Source of the DNA: Chloroflexota bacterium
GTDB lineage: Bacteria > Chloroflexota > Dehalococcoidia > Lucifugimonadales > GCA-002723415
Direction: 5' to 3'
DNA length: 60,134 bases
Assembly: GCA_002721445.1 (NCBI GenBank)
Contig: PBKN01000007.1
Span: forward strand, 1 to 60,134
Part shown: piece by piece, positions 16,932-26,149 of the stretch
Layout of the letters: every line of letters begins with the position of its first letter
How positions within the stretch are numbered: position 1 is the stretch's first letter
Notes under the pieces: model-generated
What the model saw: only the letters and a program-made list of their open reading frames with translations
What the model was told of the DNA's origin: nothing
Database searches by the model: none
Position numbers and translations under genes: made by a program

Positions 16932-19370
16932 ATGGTTGAGAAGAATAGAATGGGCAAGCATCTTAAAGAAGAGTATAAAAGTAATTTACAATATTCTTTT
17001 TTACAACCGGTTAAAGAAGAACAAAGTGATAAAAATAAAATTAATAATAACGATGAAGCTGGTCCATATGCTGAATTAAGCGATAATGCTAAATTGATTA
17101 TTGAAAAAAGATATCTTCGGAGAGATAAAGAAGGTAACTTAATTGAAGATCATCAAGATTTATTTCAAAGGGTTGCTAATTCAATTTCATTAGGCGAGAG
17201 TAAGTCAAAAAGACAAAATTGGAGAAATGAATGCTTGGAATTATTGACATCATTAAAGTTTTTACCTAATTCTCCTACACTTGTTAATGCAGGCACTGAT
17301 AAAGGTTGTTTATCAGCTTGTTTTGTAGTTTCACCAGATGACACAATGGATTCAATAATGTCGGTAGCATATGATGCAGCTATGATTGAAAAATGGGGTG
17401 GAGGCATAGGATTTGGGTTTTCGCAATTGAGGCCAGTTAACGATAAAATTTCTACAACTCATGGGATGGCTTGTGGTCCTATAGCGGTTATGAAATTGTA
17501 TTCTTCAGTTGGGGCGACTCTTACGCAAGGTTCTTTTAGATTAGGAGCCCATATGGGGCAACTCAGAGATAGTCATCCAGACATTAAGGAATTTATTCAT
17601 TGTAAAGATGGAGATGATACACTTTCTAATTTTAATATATCTGTACAGATTACAGACAAATTTATGGATGCTGTAGAAAAAGATAAACCTTGGGACTTGA
17701 TAAATCCTAGAGATGGTAAAATTGTTGAGCAAGTATCAGCTAAGGAATTATGGAACGAAATATCTGAATCTGCTTGGAAGACAGGAGATCCTGGAGTCGT
17801 TTTTGTTGATAGAGTTTGGGAAACTGCACCTAATCCTCAAATGGGTCAAATTGAAACTTCTAACCCATGTGGGGAAGAATTTTTAGAGAATTATGGTAAT
17901 TGTTGTCTAGGCTCTATTAATTTGGATTTACATATTAAAGATAATGATTTTGATTGGGAGTCTCTTGAGAAAACTGTAAGAACGTCTGTTAGGTTTTTGG
18001 ACAATGTTATAGAAGTTAATAATTTTCCTTTACCTCAATTGAGAGAGGTTAACTTGAAAACTAGAAGAATAGGTTTGGGTGTTATGGGATGGGCTGATTC
18101 TTTGATGCGATTAAATATGCCATATGATTCAGATGATGCTCTTGAGCTTGCAGAAAAACTAGGAGAATTTTTAAATAGAATTGCATGGGATGAATCAAGA
18201 ATTTTAGCTGAAGAGAGAGGTCCTTTTCCTGAATATGAAAACTCAGCTTTGAAAGATAGAGGAATGCCTCCTGTAAGAAACTCTAGCGTGCTAACAATTG
18301 CTCCTACAGGTACTATTAGTAGAATTGCAGGATGTTCAAGTGGAATTGAGCCTCATTTTGCTATTGCTTGGTGGTCAAATGTTTTGTGGGAAGATCAGGA
18401 AGGTACTAGTTCTCGTCTTTTAGATGCTCCAATATCTGTATGGGAAAAGCTTAGAGACACATTAAAAGATGAAGAATTAGTGAGAGAAGTGTTATCAGAA
18501 ATAGCAGATAATCCTGATAATGCTAAGAATATATTAGATAAACATGATATAGATTCAGCAATATTTCGAACTTCTATGGGTATTAGTCCTGAGGCTCATA
18601 TTAAAATGCAATCAATTTGGCAGAAATATGTAACTAATTCTGTTTCAAAGACTATTAATTTACCTAATGAAGCTACTGTAGAAGATATTAAAAATTCTTA
18701 TGAATTAGCGTGGAAAACTGGATGTAAAGCAGTAACTGTTTACAGAGATGGTTCGAAGTCTTTACAAGTTTTAGAAACAGGAAAAAATAATAATGATGAA
18801 GAAAGTAGCGATGAATCTGATAATAGTCACATCTTATTGCCGCGTAATCGTCCGACTGTTGTAAATGGATTAACAGAAAGAATTAGGTCAGGTCATGGCA
18901 CGATGTTTGTTACTGTTAATTTTGATCAAAATGGAAATCCTTTTGAAGTTTTTTCTACATCAGGAAGATCTGGGGGGTGTGAAGCAGCTCATCTAGACGG
19001 ATTATCTAGATTGACATCTTTAGCTTTACGTTCAGGAGTAGATCCTGAACAAATAGTTGATCAGTTAAAAGGGACTACTTGTTGCCCAGTTTGGGACGGC
19101 GGGAATTTAATTCGTTCTGCAGAAGATGCAGTTGCATATGTTTTAGGAAAAAGAATTAATGATGTATCTGATAGTGAATTGACTTTAGATACTATTGATA
19201 TTAAGGATGATGTTGCGCAATTGGGAATTTTCCCTTCAGATAATTTAGATTCTGAAGGAGGGGAGGGAAAACTAAATAGTGGAGCAAGATGTCCGGATTG
19301 TTCAGCTTATATGATTTTTCAGGAAGGATGTCATAGTTGTAGAGATTGTGGCTATACTAAATGTGAGTAA
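16932..19370 (+). CDS. nrdJ: Class II ribonucleoside-diphosphate reductase, adenosylcobalamin-dependent
   Basis: Makes deoxynucleotides from ribonucleotides using adenosylcobalamin to generate the active-site thiyl radical, so no NrdB subunit is needed; 812 aa. The active-site signature is N311-P-C313-G-E315, with redox cysteines C130 (GCLSAC) and the NCCLGS pair. The C-terminal part has SGRSGGCEAAHLDGLSRLTSLALRSG-type sequence, and the last residues form a zinc-ribbon-like tail (CPDC...CHSCRDCGYTKC). The N-terminal 60 residues are less conserved. GGAG precedes the ATG. Its place after nrdR and the NrdR-like boxes predicts repression when dATP is high. No cobalamin riboswitch is visible upstream. 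Confidence 0.96.
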   Translation: MVEKNRMGKHLKEEYKSNLQYSFLQPVKEEQSDKNKINNNDEAGPYAELSDNAKLIIEKRYLRRDKEGNLIEDHQDLFQRVANSISLGESKSKRQNWRNECLELLTSLKFLPNSPTLVNAGTDKGCLSACFVVSPDDTMDSIMSVAYDAAMIEKWGGGIGFGFSQLRPVNDKISTTHGMACGPIAVMKLYSSVGATLTQGSFRLGAHMGQLRDSHPDIKEFIHCKDGDDTLSNFNISVQITDKFMDAVEKDKPWDLINPRDGKIVEQVSAKELWNEISESAWKTGDPGVVFVDRVWETAPNPQMGQIETSNPCGEEFLENYGNCCLGSINLDLHIKDNDFDWESLEKTVRTSVRFLDNVIEVNNFPLPQLREVNLKTRRIGLGVMGWADSLMRLNMPYDSDDALELAEKLGEFLNRIAWDESRILAEERGPFPEYENSALKDRGMPPVRNSSVLTIAPTGTISRIAGCSSGIEPHFAIAWWSNVLWEDQEGTSSRLLDAPISVWEKLRDTLKDEELVREVLSEIADNPDNAKNILDKHDIDSAIFRTSMGISPEAHIKMQSIWQKYVTNSVSKTINLPNEATVEDIKNSYELAWKTGCKAVTVYRDGSKSLQVLETGKNNNDEESSDESDNSHILLPRNRPTVVNGLTERIRSGHGTMFVTVNFDQNGNPFEVFSTSGRSGGCEAAHLDGLSRLTSLALRSGVDPEQIVDQLKGTTCCPVWDGGNLIRSAEDAVAYVLGKRINDVSDSELTLDTIDIKDDVAQLGIFPSDNLDSEGGEGKLNSGARCPDCSAYMIFQEGCHSCRDCGYTKCE

Positions 19371-19415
19371 TGTTTTTATATTGGAAATAACTGAAATCTA
19401 AAGTATGAGATTTAT

Positions 19416-20426
19416 ATGAACCTTAATAATAAGCCATATCTAGGTATCACTATGGGTGACCCTGCAGGGATAGGGCCTGAAGTAATAGCTAAATCTTTAT
19501 TGAATGATTCAATATTTGATAAATCTATACCAGTAATTATTGGCAATTCAAATTTAATGTTAAATGCTTTAAATTTGGTACATTCTGATAAAAAAATCAA
19601 TTCTATTGATAACCTAAGTCAAGCTGTTTCAGATAAATTTAAACTCAATGTTTTAGATATTAATAACTTAGATTCTAATGATATTGAACAAGGTCAAATT
19701 TCTTCTTCTTCAGGTAAGGCATCTGTTGAATGGATATTAAAAGCTGGTAGTTTGGCTGTGAATAATGAAATTCAAGCTATTGTTACAGCACCAATAAATA
19801 AGGAAGCATGTAAATTAGCTGGATTTAAAGATGTGGGGCATATGGAGATATTTCAAAGTCAAACTCAATCTGAACAGGTGGCAACTATGTTAATGGCACG
19901 AAATCTTAGAGTTGTTCACCTTACAACGCATAAATCTTTAAAAATTGCTTGTGATTATGTTAATTATAAGAATATCTTAGATAAACTTATTTTAACTGAG
20001 AAATACTTTACTCAATGGAACGTTAGTAATCCAAAAATTGGAGTTGCCGCTTTGAATCCTCATGCTAGTGATGGTGGATTAATAGGCAATGAGGAGTTTG
20101 ACGAGATATTGCCTGCTATAGATGAAGCTAAGAAAATTGGTATTAATGCAATTGGACCAGTTCCTGCAGATACTATTTTTAACCAAGCTATAGATGGCGC
20201 TTATGATGTAGTATTAGCGATGTATCATGATCAAGGTCATATTCCAATTAAAGCTTATGATTGGGCTAGAAGTGTTAGTGTTAACATTGGATTCCCTTTT
20301 GTAAGAACTTCAGTTGATCATGGAACTGCTTTTGATATAGCAGGAAAAGGATTAGCAGACCCTTTAAGTATGTTGGAAGCTATAAATGTTGCAGTTTCTT
20401 TAGTAGCCGATAATAAGCTTCCATAA
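19416..20426 (+). CDS. pdxA: 4-hydroxythreonine-4-phosphate dehydrogenase PdxA
   Basis: NAD-dependent dehydrogenase of the DXP-dependent pyridoxal phosphate pathway; 336 aa, cytosolic. It begins LGITMGDPAGIGPEV, the PdxA hallmark, and has TAPINKEACKLAG, the metal-ligand histidines in GHMEIF, NPHASDGG and YHDQGHIPIK, and the end FVRTSVDHGTAFDIAGKG. Members of the PdxA2 group act on other 4-phosphates, so the exact substrate is slightly open because no other pdx gene is in the window. It starts 45 bases after nrdJ without a clear ribosome site. Confidence 0.92.
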   Translation: MNLNNKPYLGITMGDPAGIGPEVIAKSLLNDSIFDKSIPVIIGNSNLMLNALNLVHSDKKINSIDNLSQAVSDKFKLNVLDINNLDSNDIEQGQISSSSGKASVEWILKAGSLAVNNEIQAIVTAPINKEACKLAGFKDVGHMEIFQSQTQSEQVATMLMARNLRVVHLTTHKSLKIACDYVNYKNILDKLILTEKYFTQWNVSNPKIGVAALNPHASDGGLIGNEEFDEILPAIDEAKKIGINAIGPVPADTIFNQAIDGAYDVVLAMYHDQGHIPIKAYDWARSVSVNIGFPFVRTSVDHGTAFDIAGKGLADPLSMLEAINVAVSLVADNKLP

Positions 20427-20495
20427 ATTTAGAGATATTCGTTAGTAAAACTTTAATTTTAAAAATTAAATAAATAAATTAAGGAATAAGAAATT

Positions 20496-21302
20496 ATGAA
20501 TATTTCATTTATAGGTGGCGGTATTATGGCAGAAGCAATAATTAAAGGTATTTTGAATTCAGATGTTATAGCTTCTAGCAAAATATCAATTGGAGAAATT
20601 TCTGATGAAAGGCGTAAATATTTAGAAAACACTTACAAAATTAAATCATATGCAGATAATTTAAAAGCTATTGAGAATGCAGAAATAATAATTTTATCAG
20701 TAAAACCTCAAAATTTTCTAGAAATTAGTAAAAATATATCTAGAAACATTCCAGATTCAGTAACAATAATTTCTATTATTGCTGGTTTAAGTTTAGATGA
20801 TATAAGAGAAGCTTTTGATATTAAATCTATAATTAGAGTTATGCCAAATACACCTGCACAAATAGGTTCTGGTATGAGTGTTTGGTCGTCTACTAATAAT
20901 GTACCAAAAAAAATAAATGATTTTACTAAAGATATATTAGAATCATTAGGAGAGCAGTTATGGGTTAAAGATGAAAATTATTTAAATATTGCTACAGCTC
21001 TAAGTGCTAGTGGTCCAGCATATGTATTTTTATTTATTTCGTCTTTAATTGATGCTGGAGTTTATTTAGGACTTCAAAGAGATTTATCTAGAAAATTAGT
21101 TCTTCAGACGGTATTGGGAAGTTGTAAAATGTTAATTGATTCTGACGACCATCCATCTGATTTGGTAGATCGTGTAGCATCACCTGGTGGAACTACTATT
21201 GAAGGGTTGTTGGCATTTGAACAGGGTGGAGGAAGAGCTACTATAATGGAAACAGTAATAGCTGCTTATCAAAAATCATTAGAATTAGGTAAACGGAATT
21301 GA
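20496..21302 (+). CDS. proC: Pyrroline-5-carboxylate reductase
   Basis: Last step of proline synthesis: NAD(P)H-dependent reduction of pyrroline-5-carboxylate; 268 aa. The Rossmann motif FIGGGIMAEAIIKG is at the start, VKPQ lies near residue 70, VMPNTPAQIGSGMS in the middle, and the dimer domain holds SASGPAYVFLFISSLIDAG and VASPGGTTIEGL, the family signature. AAGGAA precedes the ATG. It overlaps yggT by 4 bases. The other two proline genes, proB and proA, are 32 kb downstream in this window, so the pathway is complete here but split. Confidence 0.95.
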   Translation: MNISFIGGGIMAEAIIKGILNSDVIASSKISIGEISDERRKYLENTYKIKSYADNLKAIENAEIIILSVKPQNFLEISKNISRNIPDSVTIISIIAGLSLDDIREAFDIKSIIRVMPNTPAQIGSGMSVWSSTNNVPKKINDFTKDILESLGEQLWVKDENYLNIATALSASGPAYVFLFISSLIDAGVYLGLQRDLSRKLVLQTVLGSCKMLIDSDDHPSDLVDRVASPGGTTIEGLLAFEQGGGRATIMETVIAAYQKSLELGKRN

Positions 21303-21553
21303 ATTTTATAGCTAACTTTATTTATTTACTATCAACAGTATTAACATTTGCAATTTTTGGTAGAGTTTTAATGTCTTGGATATCGCCTAGAGGAAATGAT
21401 TCAGTTAGTAATTTATTGTTTAATATTACTGAACCCATACTTGCTCCGGTAAGAAAATTACTTCCTAGAACAGGGATGTTTGATTTTTCCCCCATGATTG
21501 TATTGATAGTTTTACAATTAGTTATACCTAGATTATTGAAAATATTAATATAG
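21299..21553 (+). CDS. YggT-family membrane protein
   Basis: An 84-aa integral membrane protein with two hydrophobic segments (about 3-22 and 62-82) joined by a loop containing LMSWISPRGND and TEPILAPVRKLLP, the signature of the YggT family. Members are often next to proC and to the division genes and are implicated in osmotic tolerance or division-plane organisation; the function is not settled. It starts with TTG overlapping the proC stop, so expression should be coupled to proC. Confidence 0.85.
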   Translation: MNFIANFIYLLSTVLTFAIFGRVLMSWISPRGNDSVSNLLFNITEPILAPVRKLLPRTGMFDFSPMIVLIVLQLVIPRLLKILI

Positions 21554-21557
21554 CAAT

Positions 21558-22343
21558 CTAATTAGATTGTAACGTCACTTCACCGGCAGTAATTTTTTTT
21601 CTTTTATTATCTGGCAATTCTATAATTAAGTCACCTTGCTTTGTGACTTCAATTGCTTTACCTCTAATTAATACTCCATTTGAATTTACTTCTATGTTTT
21701 TCCCAATTGTTTCAATTTTTGAAGACCATTCTTCTACAATAGATTCTTGGTTTTTTATTTTAAAATAAAAATTATTAAAAGTATTTAAAAATGAGATTAA
21801 AAAATTTGTACGATCCGTTATTTTTTCTGTTTCGTTATATATGCTTGTAGCTATGTTAGAGATTTCTAGATGGTTATTTGGGTTGAAATTAATGTTTATG
21901 CCTATTCCTAATATAGCGTAAATTAGTTTAGTTGAATCTGCTTGGCTTTCAATTAATATACCCGATATTTTTTTGTTGTTAAGTTTTACGTCATTTGGCC
22001 ACTTAATAGTTGTGTTTAGGTTTGTATAATTTTTAATAACTTCGCATACACTTAAGGTTGCAGCCATATTGATATATGCTAATTGCTCTATTGATGGTCT
22101 TAATAAAATAGATAATGAAATATTTTGACCTGGGACTGATATCCAATTTCGGCTAAACCTACCACGTCCTTTCGTTTGCTGTTCTGCTATTACTACTAAC
22201 CCTTCTGATTCATTGCTTTCAGCAAGTAATTTTGCTTTGTTCATTGTTGATGTGAGAGTATCGTAATATAATATATTTCTTCCAACTATTTTGTTTGAAA
22301 GATTATTTTTTAATAAATTAATATTAAGAGGTTTATAAGTCAT
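21558..22343 (-). CDS. birA: Biotin--[acetyl-CoA-carboxylase] ligase, no DNA-binding domain
   Basis: Attaches biotin to the lysine of biotin carrier proteins via biotinyl-AMP; 261 aa. Catalytic motifs are TLTSTMNKAK, EQQTKGRGRFSRNW (the usual GRGRRGR appears as GRGRFSR) and TIKWPNDVKLNNKKISGILIE with the essential lysine. A small C-terminal SH3-like domain ends the protein. The N-terminal winged helix of E. coli BirA is absent, so it should be an enzyme only and not a repressor. It lies on the minus strand, tail to tail with yggT and head to head with trmD. Confidence 0.92.
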   Translation of the reverse strand: MTYKPLNINLLKNNLSNKIVGRNILYYDTLTSTMNKAKLLAESNESEGLVVIAEQQTKGRGRFSRNWISVPGQNISLSILLRPSIEQLAYINMAATLSVCEVIKNYTNLNTTIKWPNDVKLNNKKISGILIESQADSTKLIYAILGIGININFNPNNHLEISNIATSIYNETEKITDRTNFLISFLNTFNNFYFKIKNQESIVEEWSSKIETIGKNIEVNSNGVLIRGKAIEVTKQGDLIIELPDNKRKKITAGEVTLQSN

Positions 22344-22442
22344 TGTTAAAAAATATTTATTTTTATATTGATATTAATGTATGTAGAATAAATAATCTAC
22401 TTTTATTGTATTAATTTATCATTTACGTTGAGGTTTTTATAT

Positions 22443-23192
22443 ATGACAAATTTTCATATATTAACAATATTTAGAAATATTTTTTCTGATTATTTTTTTG
22501 AAGGAGTGATTGGTAAAGCACAAAATAAAGGACTGATAAATATTCATACTTATGATTTGCGTAATTATGCTGAAGATAAACATAAAAGCGTAGATGATTA
22601 TATTTTTGGTGGAGGGAGTATGATTTTTAAACCAGAGCCTATATTTAATGCTGTTGAAGATTTATTAAAAAATAATATTCCAGATAATAGTAAAAAATGT
22701 ATTATTCTTTTAAGTCCACAGGGCCAACAACTTAATCATAATTTAGCTCAAAAAATAGCGGAATTTGAAGATATAGTTATGATATGCGGAAGATATGAGG
22801 GAGTGGATGAAAGAGTTAGAGAAAACTTAGTAACTCATGAAATTAGTATAGGAGATTATGTGTTAACAGGAGGAGAATTGCCATCTATGGTATTAATTGA
22901 CGTTGTTTCAAGATTGATACCTGGAGTTGTTGGCTCTAAAGATTCAGTTGATGAAGATTCTTTTGCGAAGGGTCTTATCGAGCATCCGCAATATACAAGA
23001 CCATCAGTTTTTAGAGATTGGAAGGTCCCTGAAGTATTACTTTCTGGCAACCACAAAGAAATACTTAAATGGAGGAGACAAGAATCATTAAGAAAGACTT
23101 TTTATAGGAGACCTGATCTGTTAGATTCTATAAAACTTTCTGAAGAAGATATTTTATTTATAGATAAACTAAAATCAGAAAAGGAATATTAA
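22443..23192 (+). CDS. trmD: tRNA (guanine-37-N1)-methyltransferase TrmD
   Basis: SPOUT-class enzyme that methylates G37 next to the anticodon and prevents frameshifts; 249 aa from the ATG at 22443. That start gives MTNFHILTIFRNIFSD, the conserved TrmD beginning, and GAGG lies 9 bases before it; the in-frame TTG at 22428 is part of the same stretch and unlikely. Knot motifs are LSPQGQQLNH, MICGRYEGVDERVRE and SIGDYVLTGGELP. In many bacteria trmD sits with rpsP and rimM; here those genes are 26 kb away. Confidence 0.95.
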   Translation: MTNFHILTIFRNIFSDYFFEGVIGKAQNKGLINIHTYDLRNYAEDKHKSVDDYIFGGGSMIFKPEPIFNAVEDLLKNNIPDNSKKCIILLSPQGQQLNHNLAQKIAEFEDIVMICGRYEGVDERVRENLVTHEISIGDYVLTGGELPSMVLIDVVSRLIPGVVGSKDSVDEDSFAKGLIEHPQYTRPSVFRDWKVPEVLLSGNHKEILKWRRQESLRKTFYRRPDLLDSIKLSEEDILFIDKLKSEKEY

Positions 23193-23263
23193 ATACTAAG
23201 TATTTGGTGGTAAGATTTGTTTATATGTAAAATTAATCATATTATAAATTTGAGGGAATAATT

Positions 23264-24178
23264 ATGAATTTAAAAGATTTTTTATCTATAATCGATATTT
23301 CTAGCGAAAAGATTTACGAATTAGTTGATAAAACCAACAAAATGAAGTCGGGCTGGATGCCTAATACTCTCAATAATAAAATTTTGGCTTTGTTATTTGA
23401 AAAACCTTCTTTAAGAACTCGTGTTAGTTTTGAAGTTGGAATCTCTCAAATGGGAGGTAAATGTATATATTTATCTAAAGATGATGTTGGTTTAGGTACA
23501 AGAGAGCCTGAAAGTGATATTGCAAAAGTTCTTGATAGATGGGTAGATGGGATAATTGCAAGAGTCTTCTCACACAATAGTTTGAAATTGCTTGCAAATA
23601 ATACATCTCTTCCAGTAATAAATGCTTTGTCAGATTTTGAACATCCTTGTCAAGCTTTAGGTGACCTAGCAACTATTAACCAACATAAAGGCTCCCTTAA
23701 TGGGCTTGAAGTTGTATTTATAGGAGATGGAAATAATGTTGCTTCAAGTTTAGCTCTAGTTTGTTCTTCTGTTGGAATTAATTTTACTTTATCATCTCCT
23801 AAAGGCTATGAATTGCCAGCAATAATTTTGAATGAAGCAAAGCATCGTGCTCAAGTTTCTGGGTCAGAGGTTAAATGGATTTTAAATCCAAATGACGCAG
23901 TAACTAATGCTGATGTTGTATATACAGATGTTTGGGTCAGTATGGGACAAGAAAAAATAAGAGATGAGAGGGTAAAAGATTTTAAAGGTTATACTGTAAC
24001 TGAAAATTTACTTGATATTGCTAAATCCTCTGTTATCTTTATGCATGATATGCCAGCTCATAGAGGTGAAGAGATAGATGGAAGTGTTTTGGATAGCTCT
24101 AGGTCTGTAGCTTTTGATCAGGCCGAGAACAGATTATTTGCTCAAAAGGCAATCATGCATACATTATTTAGTGCATAA
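23264..24178 (+). CDS. argF: Ornithine carbamoyltransferase
   Basis: Makes citrulline from ornithine and carbamoyl phosphate in arginine synthesis; 304 aa. The carbamoyl-phosphate site is FEKPSLRTRVSFE (45-57, usual STRTR is SLRTR) and HPCQ (127-130). The ornithine loop is D222VWVSMG. At the second ornithine site the common HCLPAHRG reads HDMPAHRG (261-268), with Asp in place of the conserved cysteine. The overall sequence and length still point to OTCase rather than aspartate carbamoyltransferase. GAGGGA precedes the ATG. No other arginine gene is adjacent. Confidence 0.88.
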   Translation: MNLKDFLSIIDISSEKIYELVDKTNKMKSGWMPNTLNNKILALLFEKPSLRTRVSFEVGISQMGGKCIYLSKDDVGLGTREPESDIAKVLDRWVDGIIARVFSHNSLKLLANNTSLPVINALSDFEHPCQALGDLATINQHKGSLNGLEVVFIGDGNNVASSLALVCSSVGINFTLSSPKGYELPAIILNEAKHRAQVSGSEVKWILNPNDAVTNADVVYTDVWVSMGQEKIRDERVKDFKGYTVTENLLDIAKSSVIFMHDMPAHRGEEIDGSVLDSSRSVAFDQAENRLFAQKAIMHTLFSA

Positions 24179-24189
24179 ACGAGATTTTT

Positions 24190-25521
24190 ATGGATCAATC
24201 TAATTTAAACCCTTGTGTAGCCATAATAGGTAGACCCAATGTAGGTAAGTCAACTTTATTTAATTTGCTAGTAGGAATTAGATCATCAATTGTTTCTGAT
24301 GTATATGGAACTACAAGAGATAGAGTAAATTTAAATACTAGTTGGGGGAATCGAATATTTACATTAGTTGATACAGGTGGGTTAGATGTTGATGTGGAGA
24401 ATAGTTTGTGGCTGAAAGTTAAGAATCAAATTTATTCTGCAATTGATGAAGCAGATGTTTTAGTTATGGTAGTTGATGCATCTATTGGAATAACATCCTC
24501 AGATAGATATGTAGCAGATGTTGTTAGAAAATCTGGTAAACCTTTAGTGTTAGCAGCTAATAAGTCTGATAATGAATTAAGGGAAATGTCAGCATCTGAA
24601 TTTTTTGAATTGGGACTAACTAATCCTATTCCAATTAGTGCTTATCATAATATAGGTATTGATGATTTAATGTCACAATTACTAAATTTATTACCTACGC
24701 ATGAGGAATATGATGATTTTGATGTAGATTTAAAATTTTCATTGATTGGACGTGCAAATGTTGGGAAATCTATGTTGATGAATTCAATACTCAATGAAGA
24801 CCGCTCAATTGTTCATGGTACACCTGGGACTACCAGAGATTCTTTGGATTCTAAATTTATTTACCAAGATAGAGATATATTATTAATTGATACAGCAGGT
24901 ATTAGAAGGAGTGGAAAAATAGAATCAGGAGTTGAAAAATATAGTGTTCTTAGAACATTACAATCTATTGATAGATCAGATGTATGTGCACTAGTTATGG
25001 ATGCAACTGAATTAGCTACTTCTCAAGATACTCATGTAGCTAGCCACATATTAAATGCATTTAAAGGCGTAGTACTTGTTGTAAATAAATGGGATTTAGC
25101 ATCTGAATTATCGATGAAAGAAGATGATATTAAAGCTAAGATCATGAATAAATTTAAATTTTTAAATTTTGCTCCTATTTGTTTTACTTCAGGTTTAAAT
25201 GGGGAAGGTTTAGATGAGTTAATCAAAAATGTAATAAAAGTTAATACTGAGTGGAGCAAAAGAGTACCACGATACGATTTGCGACGTATTATAACAACTG
25301 CAATTGGAAATAATCCTCCATCAAATTCGGGTAAACGTCTATTAAAAATACATAGTGTGTCTCAGGACAAGGTAGCTCCTCCAAGTTTTACTTTTTATGT
25401 TAATAATCCAGATTTAGTTCATTTTTCTTACAAGAGATACCTTGAGAATTGTTTAAGAGATGCTTATAGTTTCTTAGGTAGCCCAATAAGAATGAGGTTT
25501 AAGAAGTTAGGTAAAAAATGA
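24190..25521 (+). CDS. der: Ribosome-assembly GTPase Der (EngA)
   Basis: Tandem-domain GTPase needed for 50S subunit maturation; 443 aa. G domain 1 has GRPNVGKST (13-21), DTGG and NKSD; G domain 2 has GRANVGKSM (about 188-196), TPGTTRDSLDS, DTAGIRR and NKWD. A KH-like C-terminal domain follows (RYDLRRIITTAIGNNPPS to the end). It starts 11 bases after argF and its stop overlaps plsY as ATGA. Confidence 0.96.
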   Translation: MDQSNLNPCVAIIGRPNVGKSTLFNLLVGIRSSIVSDVYGTTRDRVNLNTSWGNRIFTLVDTGGLDVDVENSLWLKVKNQIYSAIDEADVLVMVVDASIGITSSDRYVADVVRKSGKPLVLAANKSDNELREMSASEFFELGLTNPIPISAYHNIGIDDLMSQLLNLLPTHEEYDDFDVDLKFSLIGRANVGKSMLMNSILNEDRSIVHGTPGTTRDSLDSKFIYQDRDILLIDTAGIRRSGKIESGVEKYSVLRTLQSIDRSDVCALVMDATELATSQDTHVASHILNAFKGVVLVVNKWDLASELSMKEDDIKAKIMNKFKFLNFAPICFTSGLNGEGLDELIKNVIKVNTEWSKRVPRYDLRRIITTAIGNNPPSNSGKRLLKIHSVSQDKVAPPSFTFYVNNPDLVHFSYKRYLENCLRDAYSFLGSPIRMRFKKLGKK

Positions 25522-26123
25522 TTTTGGAATTACTTGTATTAATATTAGCTTATATTCTTGGTTCAATTCCATTCGGAGTTGTTTTAGGCAAAATAGTAAA
25601 AAGTATTGATGTTCGTGAACTTGGAAGTGGAAGTATGGGGATGACAAATGTTATTAGAACTGTAGGGATATATACAGGAATAGCAGTTTTAATTTTAGAT
25701 ATGTTGAAATCAATCTTAGCTATTTATTTAGCTATTTTAATAGTAGATTCAAGTTTGATTGTATCCTTATCAGGAGTTTTAGCAATAACTGGCCATATTT
25801 GGCCTGTATTTTCTAAATTTAGAGGAGGAAAAGGTACTGCTTGTGGATGGGCCGGATTATTATTTTTATCTCCGATATCAGGACTTATTGCAAGTATAGT
25901 TGGGTTATTTTTGATAGCTATAACGAGGTATGTGTCATTGGGCTCTATTACTGCGTCAGTAGTTGGAAGTATATTTTTAGTAATATTGTGTCTTACTGGA
26001 AATGCCCCTCTTCCCTATATGTGGTTTGGAGTTCTTGGGACTATTTTAATTGCTTTTCGACATAAAGATAATATTTTACGTTTAATTAAAGGTCAAGAAC
26101 GTAAACTAGGTCAAAAGATATAG
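25518..26123 (+). CDS. plsY: Acyl-phosphate:glycerol-3-phosphate acyltransferase PlsY
   Basis: Membrane enzyme that puts the first acyl chain on glycerol 3-phosphate to form lysophosphatidate; 201 aa with about five hydrophobic segments. The three PlsY motifs are visible: GSIPFGVVLGK with the following LGSGSMGMTNVIRTVG (commonly GSGNPGATN, so slightly diverged), FSKFRGGKGTA, and a third conserved stretch near SLGSITASVVG. Overlap with der by ATGA implies coupling. The next gene gpsA makes its substrate glycerol 3-phosphate, so the pair feeds phospholipid synthesis. Confidence 0.93.
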   Translation: MILELLVLILAYILGSIPFGVVLGKIVKSIDVRELGSGSMGMTNVIRTVGIYTGIAVLILDMLKSILAIYLAILIVDSSLIVSLSGVLAITGHIWPVFSKFRGGKGTACGWAGLLFLSPISGLIASIVGLFLIAITRYVSLGSITASVVGSIFLVILCLTGNAPLPYMWFGVLGTILIAFRHKDNILRLIKGQERKLGQKI

Positions 26124-26149
26124 AGTATTAGAGTTAAGGTTTAAGTATT

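Noticed and set aside
20452-20470. Inverted repeat TTTAATTTT/AAAATTAAA after pdxA as a terminator
   Set aside because: It consists only of A and T, would be a weak stem, and no T-run follows; chance is likely.
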